Assembly (NCBI GenBank): GCA_903886975.1
Contig: CAISOB010000089.1
Coordinates: 1-49,736, forward strand
DNA: 49,736 nucleotides
Reading direction: 5' to 3'
Origin: an uncultured beta proteobacterium
Lineage (GTDB): Bacteria > Pseudomonadota > Gammaproteobacteria > Burkholderiales > Rhodocyclaceae
The position numbers and the translations under genes are program-made. The notes beneath the pieces are model-generated. The model had not been told where the DNA came from, ran no database searches, and saw nothing but the letters and a program-made list of their open reading frames with translations. This document shows, piece by piece, positions 41,579 to 49,736 of this stretch; within the stretch, counting starts at the first letter, position 1; each line of letters starts with the position of its first letter.

Positions 41579-42741
41579 TATTTGGCCGCGGCGCCGGTCT
41601 TTTCTTCGACCGCGTAAGCGGCGCCCGCCTTCACGCCGGCGCGCTCGAGCGAAGTCACGACGCGTTCGCCGGCCGTGAGCCCGTCGAGCACCTCGGTGTA
41701 TTCCCAGTTGGCGAGGCCGGTCTTGACCTTGCGCTCTTCGAGCTTGCCTTCGGGCCCGGCGACCAGCACGCGGCCGCCTTCGAGCAGCGCCGAGGTCGGC
41801 ACGCGGACGACGTCGTTGCGTACGGCGAGGATCACCTCGATGTCGGCGCTGTAGCCGACGAGCAGCTTGCCTGGCTGCTTGGGATCGTCGAAGTTGGCTT
41901 CGACGTCGACCGTGCGCGCCTGCTTCTCGACCGCCGAGACATAGGGCGCGATGCGCTTGACCGTGCCCGGAAAAGACTGTTTCGGCAGCGCGTCGAGACT
42001 GATCCGCACCGGCTGCCCCGCGCGGATTTTCGGCGCATCGACCTCGTCCATCGGTGCCGAGACATAAAGGCAGGAATCGTCGATCAGGTCGATCGCCGGC
42101 GGCGTCGGAACGCCGGGCGGCGAGGGCGTCGAATACTCGCCGACCTCGCCGACGATCTTGGCGACGACGCCGTCGAAGGGTGCGTACAGCGCGGTGCGTC
42201 CCTGTTCGATGCGGGCGGCGTTGACCCGCGCCTCGAACTGCGCGACATCGGCGCGGGTCGCTTCGCAGCCGGCGCGCTTGGCCTGCGCCTCGGTGCGCGC
42301 CGAATCCTCGCGCGAAGTCGAGACGAAGCCTTTTTCGCGCAGCGCGGTCTGGCGATCGGCTTCCCGCTCGGCATTGGTCGCCTGCGCGCAGGCTTCGTTC
42401 ACGCGCTGCCGCGCGGTCGTCACCTGGGTCGCGGCGAGAACGCTCTGCGCCTGCTGATCTTCGTTCCACAGCTTCATCAAGAGCTGGCCCTTCTTGACGT
42501 GATCGCCTTCCCTGACCGGAAGCAATTCGATGCGGCCTCCCAGAATGGTCGAGAGCTTGGTTCGCAAACAGGCTTCGACCGTTCCGGCGCGGGTGTTGGC
42601 GATGCTGGACTCGACCTTGCCGCGGTCGATTTCCTTGACGACGACGGCGATCGGCTTGGGCCGGCCCAGCCACCAGAACAGGGCGGCGACGATGGCGATG
42701 ACGGCAAGGGCGATGAGCAGGCGGCGGATCAGCAGCGGCAT
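41578..42741 (-). CDS. Periplasmic adaptor (HlyD/MacA-like membrane fusion protein)
   Basis: A 387-residue adaptor from ATG 42741. One N-terminal membrane anchor (RRLLIALAVIAIVAALFWWL) is followed by a beta-barrel/lipoyl half (GGRIELLPVREGDHVKKGQ), an alpha-hairpin rich in Ala, Arg and Gln (about 95-200), then the second lipoyl half (ALYAPFDGVVAKIVGEVGEY) and C-terminal barrel domains. It should bridge the ABC transporter to an outer-membrane TolC-like channel, which is not in the window. It is the first gene of the operon adaptor-ATPase-permease-permease-MBL hydrolase. Substrate could be a macrolide, peptide or lipid; not determinable. Confidence 0.9.
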   Translation of the reverse strand: MPLLIRRLLIALAVIAIVAALFWWLGRPKPIAVVVKEIDRGKVESSIANTRAGTVEACLRTKLSTILGGRIELLPVREGDHVKKGQLLMKLWNEDQQAQSVLAATQVTTARQRVNEACAQATNAEREADRQTALREKGFVSTSREDSARTEAQAKRAGCEATRADVAQFEARVNAARIEQGRTALYAPFDGVVAKIVGEVGEYSTPSPPGVPTPPAIDLIDDSCLYVSAPMDEVDAPKIRAGQPVRISLDALPKQSFPGTVKRIAPYVSAVEKQARTVDVEANFDDPKQPGKLLVGYSADIEVILAVRNDVVRVPTSALLEGGRVLVAGPEGKLEERKVKTGLANWEYTEVLDGLTAGERVVTSLERAGVKAGAAYAVEEKTGAAAK

Positions 42742-42865
42742 GGGGGAAGGTGGCGATAAACAAATCGCATAGGCAAAGGTAGCAGTGTAGCAAGCGCAGA
42801 GGAATCGCGCGCAGATCGCCAAAGCCTGTAGCTGCGAAAGGGCCGGGCGCCGGCGCCGGCAATCG

Positions 42866-43507
42866 CTATTCGTCTATCGGCACCGCCATGAACGCCGGAC
42901 TCGCCTCGAGCCGCGCGGCCAGCCCTTCGAGCCGCGGCCACAGTCCGGCCGGCCATTCGTCGGGAAGGGTAAAGCGGATGAAGCCGATACCGGCGACCGC
43001 CGAGATGTCGGCCTGGGTCAGGCGATTGCCGACCAGATAGTCGCCGGCAAGCTCAGCCTCGAGCAGGCCCCAGGCCGCGCGCATTTGTCCGCGCACGCGC
43101 TCGGCCCACTCCGGCCAGGCGAGTTCGGGCGGCCGTCTGGCTTCGTAGGCGATGGCCACGGCTTTTTCGGTGGCGATCATGGCCAACGCCATCAGTTGCT
43201 GGATACGTCGGCGCTCGCGGCCCGTGCGCGGGGTCAAGGGCGTGATGCCGCGCGCTGCGGCCAGCTCGTCGAGATAATCGAGCAGATAGGCGCTCTCGTA
43301 GAGTTTCTCGCCGTCGGGCAGGGTCAGCATCGGCACCTTGAACAGCGGATTCAAGGGCTGCATCGCGTCCATGTGCCGGAACACCGAGAGCGACAGGTGC
43401 TCGAAGGGGATGCCGTAATGCGTCAGGGTGACTGCGACGCGGCGGACGAAGGGCGAGTCGTACAGTCCGAGAAGCTGGTGCTGTGCGAGGGATGCTTTGT
43501 CTTTCAT
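42866..43507 (-). CDS. Glutathione S-transferase-family protein
   Basis: A 213-residue GST from ATG 43507. The thioredoxin-like N-terminal domain starts LLGLYDSPFVRRVAVTLTHY, with Ser in DSPFVRR the likely glutathione-activating residue, and holds the cis-Pro motif FKVPML and ESAYLLDYLDE. The all-helical C-terminal domain includes GDYLVGNRLTQADISAVAGI, the conserved N-capping segment. It probably conjugates or isomerises an electrophile. It is divergent from a gamma-glutamyltranspeptidase gene, which degrades glutathione, making a glutathione-turnover pair. The intergenic gap is 101 bases. Confidence 0.87.
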   Translation of the reverse strand: MKDKASLAQHQLLGLYDSPFVRRVAVTLTHYGIPFEHLSLSVFRHMDAMQPLNPLFKVPMLTLPDGEKLYESAYLLDYLDELAAARGITPLTPRTGRERRRIQQLMALAMIATEKAVAIAYEARRPPELAWPEWAERVRGQMRAAWGLLEAELAGDYLVGNRLTQADISAVAGIGFIRFTLPDEWPAGLWPRLEGLAARLEASPAFMAVPIDE

Positions 43508-43608
43508 TATGGACTTTTCATGTACCGGTTTGCCGGCCACAATTGGATGGCAAAAGTGTAGCATGGCATTTCGATAAACGAAGTGGGTGGGATTCCCAGG
43601 AGGAATAC

Positions 43609-45378
43609 ATGTTATCCGGTTATCGCATCAAGCTTCTGGTCCTCTCGGCGCTGGCGCTGAACTGCGCCGGCAATCTGTATGCGGCGTCGGTGCCGGCGGT
43701 CGAAGCCCGCAACGGCATGGTCGTGACCTCGCAACACCTGGCCTCGCAAGTCGGCGTCGACATCCTGAAAATGGGCGGCAACGCCGTCGACGCGGCGGTC
43801 GCCGTCGGCTACGCGCAGGCCGTGGTCAATCCCTGCTGCGGTAACATCGGCGGCGGCGGCTTCATGACCATCCATCTTGCCGATGGGCGCGACACCTTCA
43901 TCAATTTCCGCGAGAAAGCGCCCGCCGCAGCGACGGCGAACATGTACCTCGACGCCGCCGGCAACGTCGTCAAGAACGCCAGCCTGATCGGCTACCTCGC
44001 TGTCGGCGTGCCGGGTACCGTGCTCGGCCTCGACACCGCGCAACGACAGTACGGCAAGCTGACGCGCGCGCAGGTCATGGCACCGGCGATCAAGCTCGCA
44101 CGCCAAGGCTTCGTCCTGAACCGCGGCGACACCGATATTCTCGATACGACGGTGGCGCAGATCAAGAACGATCCGCAAGCCGCGAAAATCTTCCTGCGGC
44201 GCGACGGTACGCCGCTGCAGCCGGGCGATCGCCTGGTGCAGAAGGATCTGGCGAAAACGCTGCAGGCCATTTCACGGCGCGGTCCCGACGCCTTCTACAA
44301 GGGCCAGATCCCTGCCGCCGTCGAGCGCGCTTCGACGAATGGCGGCGGGCTGATTACGGCGGCCGATTTCGCCAACTACACGCTCAGCGAGAGCGCGCCG
44401 CTAAGCTGCACCTACCGCGGCTACGCCTTCGTTTCGGCGCCGCCGCCGAGTTCGGGCGGCGCGACGCTGTGCCAGATTCTCAACACGCTCGAAGGCTATG
44501 ACCTCAAGGCCATGGGCTTCAATTCGGCGGCAACGATCCATGTCATGGCCGAAGCGATGCGCCATGCCTTCATGGACCGCAACACTTTCCTCGGCGATCC
44601 GGCCTTTGTGAACAATCCGCTCGCCCGCCTGCTCGGCAAGGACTACGCCGCGGCGATTCGCGAGAAGATTCTCGCCGACAAGGCGACGCCGTCGGCCGAA
44701 GTGCAGCCCGGCATGGTGCCGCATGAGAAGACCGAAACCACGCACTACTCGATCGTCGACAAGGACGGCAATGCCGTCTCGACGACCTACACGATCAACG
44801 GCCGCTTCGGCGCGGTGGTGATCGCGCCGGGAACCGGCTTCTTCCTCAACGACGAGATGGACGATTTCACGATCAAGATCGGCGTCAAGAATCTCTACGG
44901 CCTGGTGCAGGGCGCGACCAATTCGATCGCGCCGAAGAAGCAGCCGCTGTCGTCGATGTCGCCGACGCTGATAACCAAGGACGGCAAGACCTTCATGGTG
45001 CTCGGTTCGCCGGGCGGCTCGCGCATCATCACGATTACGCTGGAGACGGCGCTCAATGTGATCGACCACGGCATGGCACCGCAGGAGGCGGTCGACGCGC
45101 CGCGCGTGCACCAGCAGTGGTTGCCCGACGAAGTCTTTTACGAGACCCGCGGCCTGTCGGCCGATACCTTGAAGATCCTGCGCGACATGGGCTACAAGAT
45201 GACTGAACAAACCCCTTGGGGCGCCGCCGAGTTGATCCTGATCGGTCTGCCCGGCGCCGCTGGCGTCAGTGCGGAAAGTTCAGGCAACGACGCCGGCGTT
45301 TCCGGCCGGGTGCGCGCGGGCTTCTATTACGGCGCGAACGACGGGCGCCGGCCGGCTGGGGAGGCCATCGGGTATTGA
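43609..45378 (+). CDS. ggt: Gamma-glutamyltranspeptidase
   Basis: A 589-residue GGT precursor, normal size. CCAGGAGGAA precedes the ATG at 43609. A signal peptide (IKLLVLSALALNCAGNLYA) directs it to the periplasm. Autocleavage is expected before Thr377 in TTHYSIVDKDGNAVS, producing large and small subunits. GGNAVDAAVAVGYA and the small-subunit SSMSPTLITKDGK and GSPGGSRIITITL motifs are canonical. It hydrolyses or transfers the gamma-glutamyl group of glutathione. It is divergent from the GST gene. No terminator with a T-run was seen after the stop. Confidence 0.94.
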   Translation: MLSGYRIKLLVLSALALNCAGNLYAASVPAVEARNGMVVTSQHLASQVGVDILKMGGNAVDAAVAVGYAQAVVNPCCGNIGGGGFMTIHLADGRDTFINFREKAPAAATANMYLDAAGNVVKNASLIGYLAVGVPGTVLGLDTAQRQYGKLTRAQVMAPAIKLARQGFVLNRGDTDILDTTVAQIKNDPQAAKIFLRRDGTPLQPGDRLVQKDLAKTLQAISRRGPDAFYKGQIPAAVERASTNGGGLITAADFANYTLSESAPLSCTYRGYAFVSAPPPSSGGATLCQILNTLEGYDLKAMGFNSAATIHVMAEAMRHAFMDRNTFLGDPAFVNNPLARLLGKDYAAAIREKILADKATPSAEVQPGMVPHEKTETTHYSIVDKDGNAVSTTYTINGRFGAVVIAPGTGFFLNDEMDDFTIKIGVKNLYGLVQGATNSIAPKKQPLSSMSPTLITKDGKTFMVLGSPGGSRIITITLETALNVIDHGMAPQEAVDAPRVHQQWLPDEVFYETRGLSADTLKILRDMGYKMTEQTPWGAAELILIGLPGAAGVSAESSGNDAGVSGRVRAGFYYGANDGRRPAGEAIGY

Positions 45379-45572
45379 AGTACCGCGCGACGCAAGCTCG
45401 CGCAAATCGTCTGGCGCACTGCAGCGTCGTATCTGGCGCGCAGTCGCGCCGATTGACGCCGTTTTTGGCAGCGCTTTCTCATGCTCGACCAGATGATCGG
45501 CGCCTGAATCGCCTTGCCGAGGAATAGCCACGCGCCGCCTCGTGGCAAAGGCATTTATCGCATAATATGCAT

Positions 45573-45601
45573 TTGACATTTATTGGGGTTTTCTGTACAA
45601 C
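45573..45601 (+). promoter_or_regulatory. Predicted promoter of the FHA-like exoprotein gene
   Basis: TTGACA (45573-45578), a 17-base spacer and TACAAC (45596-45601) form a good sigma70-like promoter in an AT-rich patch of an otherwise GC-rich region. It lies about 105 bases before the exoprotein start. The rest of the 45379-45709 gap holds no recognisable gene; GCATAATATGC at about 45560-45570 is a short palindrome. Confidence 0.55.
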
Positions 45602-45709
45602 ATCATGAATGTCGAATTATTCCTTTAGCATATATCGTCCAGCTCGGACCTTGGCGCCGCGCGCCGGAACTCGCCTCGATCAACGCGCTGCAGATCGCCG
45701 GGGAGCGCC

Positions 45710-48700
45710 ATGAAATGTCACGGGGCGATGAACCGCATCTACCGGCTCGTGTGGAGCGCGGTACGGGGGGCGTGGCTGGCGGTTGCGGAGATTGCCCGCG
45801 GCCGAGGCAAGACAACGGCTAAGCGGTTGCTGCTTCCCCTGTGCCTCGGTCTCGTCTCGGTGGCACAAGCCGCGCCCCAGGGTGGACAGGTCGTCTCCGG
45901 CAGCGGTTCGATCAGCAGCAACGGGGCGACCACCACGATTGCCCAGGGCAGCCCGACGCTTTCGCTCACCTGGCAGAAGTTCAACCTCGCATCGAACGAG
46001 ACGGTAAATTTCGTCCAGCCCGGGGCGGCCTCGATTGCCGTGAACCGTATTTTCGATACCAACGGCAGCCAGATCTATGGGCGGATCAATGCCAACGGCC
46101 AGGTGTATCTGATCAATCCGAACGGGATCCTGTTTGGCGCCGGGGCGCAGGTCAATGTCGGCGGACTGGTGGCCTCGACCCTCGACCTGCAGGACAGCAC
46201 CCTGGAAGGCCCTGTCCGGCGCTTTGCCGGCGACGGCACGGGCCGCATCGAGAACCAGGGCACGCTTAGTGCGGCCGCGGGCGGCTATGTCGCCCTTTTA
46301 GGCCATCAGGTGAGCAACCAGGGGACGATCAGCGCCCGTCTCGGGACGGTGGCCCTGGGTGCCGGCAGTGCCGCGACGCTGACCTTTAGCGGCAACAGCC
46401 TCGTCCAGCTCAAAGTCGATCAGGGCGCAGTCGATAGCCTCGTCGAGAACCGCCAGTTGATCCAGGCCGAGGGCGGGCAGGTGATCATGACGGCCGGGGC
46501 CCGGGACAGCCTGCTCGCCGGGGTGGTGAACAACAGCGGCCTGATCGAAGCGCGCAGCGTCCAGAACCAGAACGGCAAAATCGTTCTCGAAGGACAGCAG
46601 ATCGACCACACCGGCACGCTCGATGCCTCGGCCGTAGCGGCTGGCACGGGCGGCGGATCGATTGCCCTGTCGGGCGATTTGATTTTCGCCGGTGGAGCGA
46701 TGGACGCGAGCGGGTCTGACGGTGGCGCGATCCGCCTTGACGGGCACAACATCCTGCAGGCCGGAACGATGCGCGCCGAAGGGAGCGAAGGCCAGGGCGG
46801 GCTGATCGATATCCACGCCGACGGGCGGATCATCCAGACGGCGGCGACCCTCCTCTCGGTCGATGGCCGCATAGCGGGCGGCAGCATCACGCTCAAGGGC
46901 GATACGAGCGGCGTCTTCACGTCCGCCACCCTCACCGCCAATGGCGGCAGCGATCAAAGTGCAACGAGCCGCGGCGGCACGATCGAAATCCTCGGGCCGG
47001 ACCTGGCCCTTGCTGCCGCACACCTCGAGGCCAGCGGCGATGCCGCCGGCGGCACAATCCTCGTCGGTGGCGACACGCACGGCCAGAACCCCGACATCCC
47101 CAATGCCCGCACCCTGATCGTCAACGGGGCGACCGAGATTCATGCCGATGCAAGAGTGAGTGGCCAAGGTGGCAAAGTCATCCTGTGGTCGGACGAGTCC
47201 ACCGAGTTCTACGGCAGCGTCTCAGCCAAGGGCGGCGCCCAAGGGGGGAACGGCGGCTTCATCGAAGTCTCGGGGAAGAACAATCTCATCTACGGCGGCG
47301 TGGCCGATGCCGGCACGCCGAACGGTCAGCCCGGCACCCTGCTGCTCGACCCGAAGAACATCACCATCAGCAATGCCGGTGTCCTGCCCCAGTACGAGCT
47401 CATCGATCCGAACGCCAATGCCGGCGGGACTTTCGGCGCGATCACCACCCCCTTGAATACCGGCAACATTGTCGTCACCGATCCGACCGACTCCTTTGGC
47501 GCATCCACGGCCGGCGCCGTTTATCTCTTCAATGGCAAGACCGGGGCATTGATCAGTACGGTCACCGGCAGTCATTCCGGTGACGCCGTCGGGTACAGCG
47601 TGGTTCCATTGACCGGTAACGGCAACTTCGTGGTCGGCACCCCGAACTGGGCGAACGGTGCCTTAAGCAATGCCGGCGCGGCGACCTGGAGCAATGGCAC
47701 GACGGGCGTGAGCGGCATCGTGTCGTCGGCCAACAGCCTCGTCGGCACCTCGGGCGGTGATTTTGTAGGGTTCGCCGTTACCGCGCTGACCAACGGCAAT
47801 TATGTCGTTGAGGGCCTTGCCTGGAGCAATCCCCTTGGGAACAGTATCGTTGGTGCTGCGACCTGGGTCAACGGCACGAACGGGCATACCTCGAACGCGA
47901 CGAACACCATCAGCGCCGCCAACAGCCTGATCGGCAGCTCAAGCACGGACACTGTCGGCAGCGGTGGCATTGTGGCGCTGACCAACGGCAACTACGTCGT
48001 CGACAGTCCCGGCTGGAATAACGGCGGAATATCCCGTGCCGGCGCGGCGACCTGGGGTAACGGCGCGGGCGGCACCGTCGGTGCGGTGTCGGCTGCGAAC
48101 AGCCTGGTCGGCAGCAAGGCCGGTGACCAGGTCGGTTCTCCCAATGTCACGGCGTTGAGCAACGGCAATTACGTCGTGTCCACCATCTCCTGGGATAACG
48201 GCGCCACGACAAATGTTGGCGCGGCCACCTGGGGCAACGGCCTGGGCGGCACCGTAGGAGCGATCTCCGCCGCCAACAGCCTGATCGGCGCCGCGAACAG
48301 CGATTCGGTCGGCAGTGCTGGTGTCTTTCCGCTCACGAATGGCAACTACGTCGTGAATAGTCTGCTCTGGAAGAACGGCGGGCTGACGAATACCGGTGCC
48401 ATAACCTGGGGCAATGGCCTCGGTGGCACGGTCGGCGTGGTATCGGCGGCCAACAGCCTGGTCGGGACCAAGACCAACGATCAGGTGGGTGTCAACGGCG
48501 TCATCGTACTCAGCAATGGCAATTACGTGGTCGGCAGCTATTCCTGGAGCAACGGCGCCGTTACGGCGGCCGGCGCGGTGACCTGGGGCAACGGCCTGGG
48601 CGGGACTGTGGGTGGGGTCTCGACCGCTAACAGTCTGGTTGGCAGCACGGCTAACGATAATGTCAGCGGCGGCGGTATCTGGCCGCTGTCCAACGGCAAC

Positions 48701-49736
48701 TACGTCGTGAGCAGCCCCAACTGGACCAACGGCGGTCTTGCGAACGCCGGCGCCGTGACCTGGGCCAGCGGTACGGCCGCGACGGCGGCCGCGGTATCGA
48801 CGAGCAATAGCTTGTACGGTGTCCGAGCCAACGACCAAGTTGGTAGCGGCTTCGTTGCGGCGCTGACAAACGGCAACTACGTCGTCGGCAGCCCCAACTG
48901 GGGTGCGCTGGCCATCGGGGCGGCGACCTGGGGCAATGGCGCTACGGGCACCTCGGGTGCAGTCACGACCTCCAACAGCATTTACGGCGGCAGCACCAAC
49001 GACGGCGTCGGGGGCAGCGTTACCGCGCTCGCCAACGGCAACTACGTCGTCGGCAGTCTGGGCTGGTCCAACGCTGGGGCCGCTTCAGCCGGCGCGGCGA
49101 CCTGGGGCAACGGAACGACGGGGACGGTGGGGTTGGTATCGACCGCCAACAGCTTGGTCGGCAGCACGGCCAACGATCAGGTTGGATCGAGCGTCACCGC
49201 ATTGCCCAATGGCAATTATGTTGTCAATAGCTCGAATTGGGCCAATGGCGGCTTGGCGGTCGCCGGCGCAGCCACCTGGGCGAGTGGCACGAGCGGGCAG
49301 ACCCTCGACGGCAGCCACACGATCACCGCACAGAACAGCCTGATCGGTACGACGGCCAACACCTTCATGACAGATACCGTCGCGGATAGTGTTAATTCGA
49401 CTTTCGTCACCCCCTTCTCGAGCGACGGCAGCGGCCGCGTGCGCATCGGCCTCGTCGATCCGAACCTCCTGACCTACGACCGTGCCCAGACGAGCAGCAT
49501 GACCATCACCCCGGCCTTTCTAAAACGCACGCTCGACAGCGGCACAGCCGTTTCTCTGCAGGCGAGTAACGACATCACCGTGAGTAACGCCATCAATTCG
49601 AGTGCCGGCGGCGCCGGTGGTGCGCTGTCCCTTTCCGCCGGGCGCAGCCTCCTGATTAATGCCAACATCACCACCGACAACGCCGCGATCAACCTCACCG
49701 CCAACGCTTCGGACATCGTCGGCGCGTCCACCGCCC
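45710..49736 (+). CDS. FHA-like two-partner-secretion exoprotein, N-terminal part, runs off the window
   Basis: 1342 codons are open to the window edge with no stop. The start at 45710 (GGGGAG four bases upstream) or 45728 gives NRIYRLVWSAVRGAWLAVAE, an extended signal peptide region (ESPR) of type V secretion, then the hydrophobic LLLPLCLGLVSVAQA with cleavage near residue 52. Residues about 55-190 form a TPS/haemagglutination-activity domain (NVQFVQP-like, AVNRIFD, VYLINPNGILFGAGAQ). Beta-helix-type Gly/Asn-rich sequence follows to TLLLDPKNITI near 545. Residues 632-1222 hold ten NGNYVV repeats, and beta-helix sequence resumes after. It should be exported by a TpsB partner and act on the cell surface as an adhesin. 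No tpsB gene lies in the window. Confidence 0.88.
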   Translation, partial: MKCHGAMNRIYRLVWSAVRGAWLAVAEIARGRGKTTAKRLLLPLCLGLVSVAQAAPQGGQVVSGSGSISSNGATTTIAQGSPTLSLTWQKFNLASNETVNFVQPGAASIAVNRIFDTNGSQIYGRINANGQVYLINPNGILFGAGAQVNVGGLVASTLDLQDSTLEGPVRRFAGDGTGRIENQGTLSAAAGGYVALLGHQVSNQGTISARLGTVALGAGSAATLTFSGNSLVQLKVDQGAVDSLVENRQLIQAEGGQVIMTAGARDSLLAGVVNNSGLIEARSVQNQNGKIVLEGQQIDHTGTLDASAVAAGTGGGSIALSGDLIFAGGAMDASGSDGGAIRLDGHNILQAGTMRAEGSEGQGGLIDIHADGRIIQTAATLLSVDGRIAGGSITLKGDTSGVFTSATLTANGGSDQSATSRGGTIEILGPDLALAAAHLEASGDAAGGTILVGGDTHGQNPDIPNARTLIVNGATEIHADARVSGQGGKVILWSDESTEFYGSVSAKGGAQGGNGGFIEVSGKNNLIYGGVADAGTPNGQPGTLLLDPKNITISNAGVLPQYELIDPNANAGGTFGAITTPLNTGNIVVTDPTDSFGASTAGAVYLFNGKTGALISTVTGSHSGDAVGYSVVPLTGNGNFVVGTPNWANGALSNAGAATWSNGTTGVSGIVSSANSLVGTSGGDFVGFAVTALTNGNYVVEGLAWSNPLGNSIVGAATWVNGTNGHTSNATNTISAANSLIGSSSTDTVGSGGIVALTNGNYVVDSPGWNNGGISRAGAATWGNGAGGTVGAVSAANSLVGSKAGDQVGSPNVTALSNGNYVVSTISWDNGATTNVGAATWGNGLGGTVGAISAANSLIGAANSDSVGSAGVFPLTNGNYVVNSLLWKNGGLTNTGAITWGNGLGGTVGVVSAANSLVGTKTNDQVGVNGVIVLSNGNYVVGSYSWSNGAVTAAGAVTWGNGLGGTVGGVSTANSLVGSTANDNVSGGGIWPLSNGNYVVSSPNWTNGGLANAGAVTWASGTAATAAAVSTSNSLYGVRANDQVGSGFVAALTNGNYVVGSPNWGALAIGAATWGNGATGTSGAVTTSNSIYGGSTNDGVGGSVTALANGNYVVGSLGWSNAGAASAGAATWGNGTTGTVGLVSTANSLVGSTANDQVGSSVTALPNGNYVVNSSNWANGGLAVAGAATWASGTSGQTLDGSHTITAQNSLIGTTANTFMTDTVADSVNSTFVTPFSSDGSGRVRIGLVDPNLLTYDRAQTSSMTITPAFLKRTLDSGTAVSLQASNDITVSNAINSSAGGAGGALSLSAGRSLLINANITTDNAAINLTANASDIVGASTA
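47603..49376 (+). repeat. Ten tandem NGNYVV repeats in the exoprotein
   Basis: Ten units of about 55-65 residues each show the order [LT]NGNYVV, W.NGG, AGAATWGNG, GGTVG, SAANSLVG, NDQVGS. Units 3-7 and 9 are the most regular at about 57-60 residues; unit 2 is longer and unit 8 shorter. The DNA has diverged between units while the protein pattern is kept, so selection rather than recent amplification maintains it. The alternating hydrophobic strands suggest a beta-propeller-like or solenoid fold. From memory a Pfam repeat of unknown function covers such units; I cannot confirm the name. Confidence 0.85.

Noticed and set aside
47603..49376. Regular repeats considered as a CRISPR array or tandem DNA repeat
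   Set aside because: The units are continuous coding sequence, conserved as protein rather than DNA, with no repeat/spacer alternation.

Overview
This is a GC-rich chromosomal segment from a proteobacterium, most likely a betaproteobacterium of the Rhodocyclales/Burkholderiales type. I base that on the mix of Liv-type ABC and TRAP transporters, CoA-thioester catabolism, a REP-type repeat translating to WIPAFAGMT, and a large FHA-like exoprotein with an extended signal peptide. This placement is inference; there is no rRNA or marker gene in the window. No tRNA, rRNA or CRISPR array was seen.

Layout. The left edge holds the first codons of an IS630-like transposase. From 0.4 to 13.4 kb is acyl-CoA metabolism: a CoA-transferase and enoyl-CoA hydratase (+), then a 3-hydroxyacyl-CoA dehydrogenase and a five-gene branched-chain-amino-acid-type ABC importer (-). 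A divergent LacI-family regulator follows, then thiolase, a second CoA-transferase and a FabG-like reductase (+). From 13.5 to 19 kb a minus-strand operon encodes a UroD-family methyltransferase-like protein, an enolase-superfamily enzyme and a TRAP importer. A second TRAP importer runs divergently from 19.3 to 22.3 kb. From 29.6 down to 22.6 kb is one long minus-strand operon: MaoC hydratase, SDR, LacI regulator, second MaoC hydratase, Gfo/Idh/MocA oxidoreductase, acyl-CoA dehydrogenase, EtfB and EtfA. A 296-bp palindromic MITE-like element sits at the etfA stop codon.

From 30 to 37.4 kb the content is patchy and accessory-looking: an MhpD-like hydratase, a solute-binding protein without signal peptide, an isoprenylcysteine-methyltransferase-like membrane protein, a BASS-family transporter, a decayed CoA-transferase fragment, an AroE-like dehydrogenase, an orphan NitT/TauT-type binding protein and a GNAT acetyltransferase. 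From 37.4 to 42.7 kb is a MacAB-like operon (adaptor, ATPase, two FtsX-type permeases) followed by a metallo-beta-lactamase-fold hydrolase. A glutathione transferase and a gamma-glutamyltranspeptidase are divergent at 43.5 kb. The right end is the first 1342 codons of an FHA-like exoprotein containing ten NGNYVV repeats.

How it works together. The CoA-transferase/hydratase pair at 0.5 kb and the operon starting at 29.6 kb have promoters of the same design (TTGACA, 17-bp spacer, CAATAT) with the same perfect 14-bp palindrome TTGAACCGGTTCAA over the spacer and -10. This strongly suggests one regulon, probably under the LacI-family repressor encoded inside the second operon. A different near-palindrome (TGGGAGCGGTWCCAAT) occurs on both sides of the 8.3-8.8 kb divergent region and probably belongs to the other LacI regulator. 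Together the genes could import an organic acid, activate it by CoA transfer, dehydrogenate it through ETF, hydrate, oxidise and thiolytically cleave it. The substrate cannot be read from the sequence.
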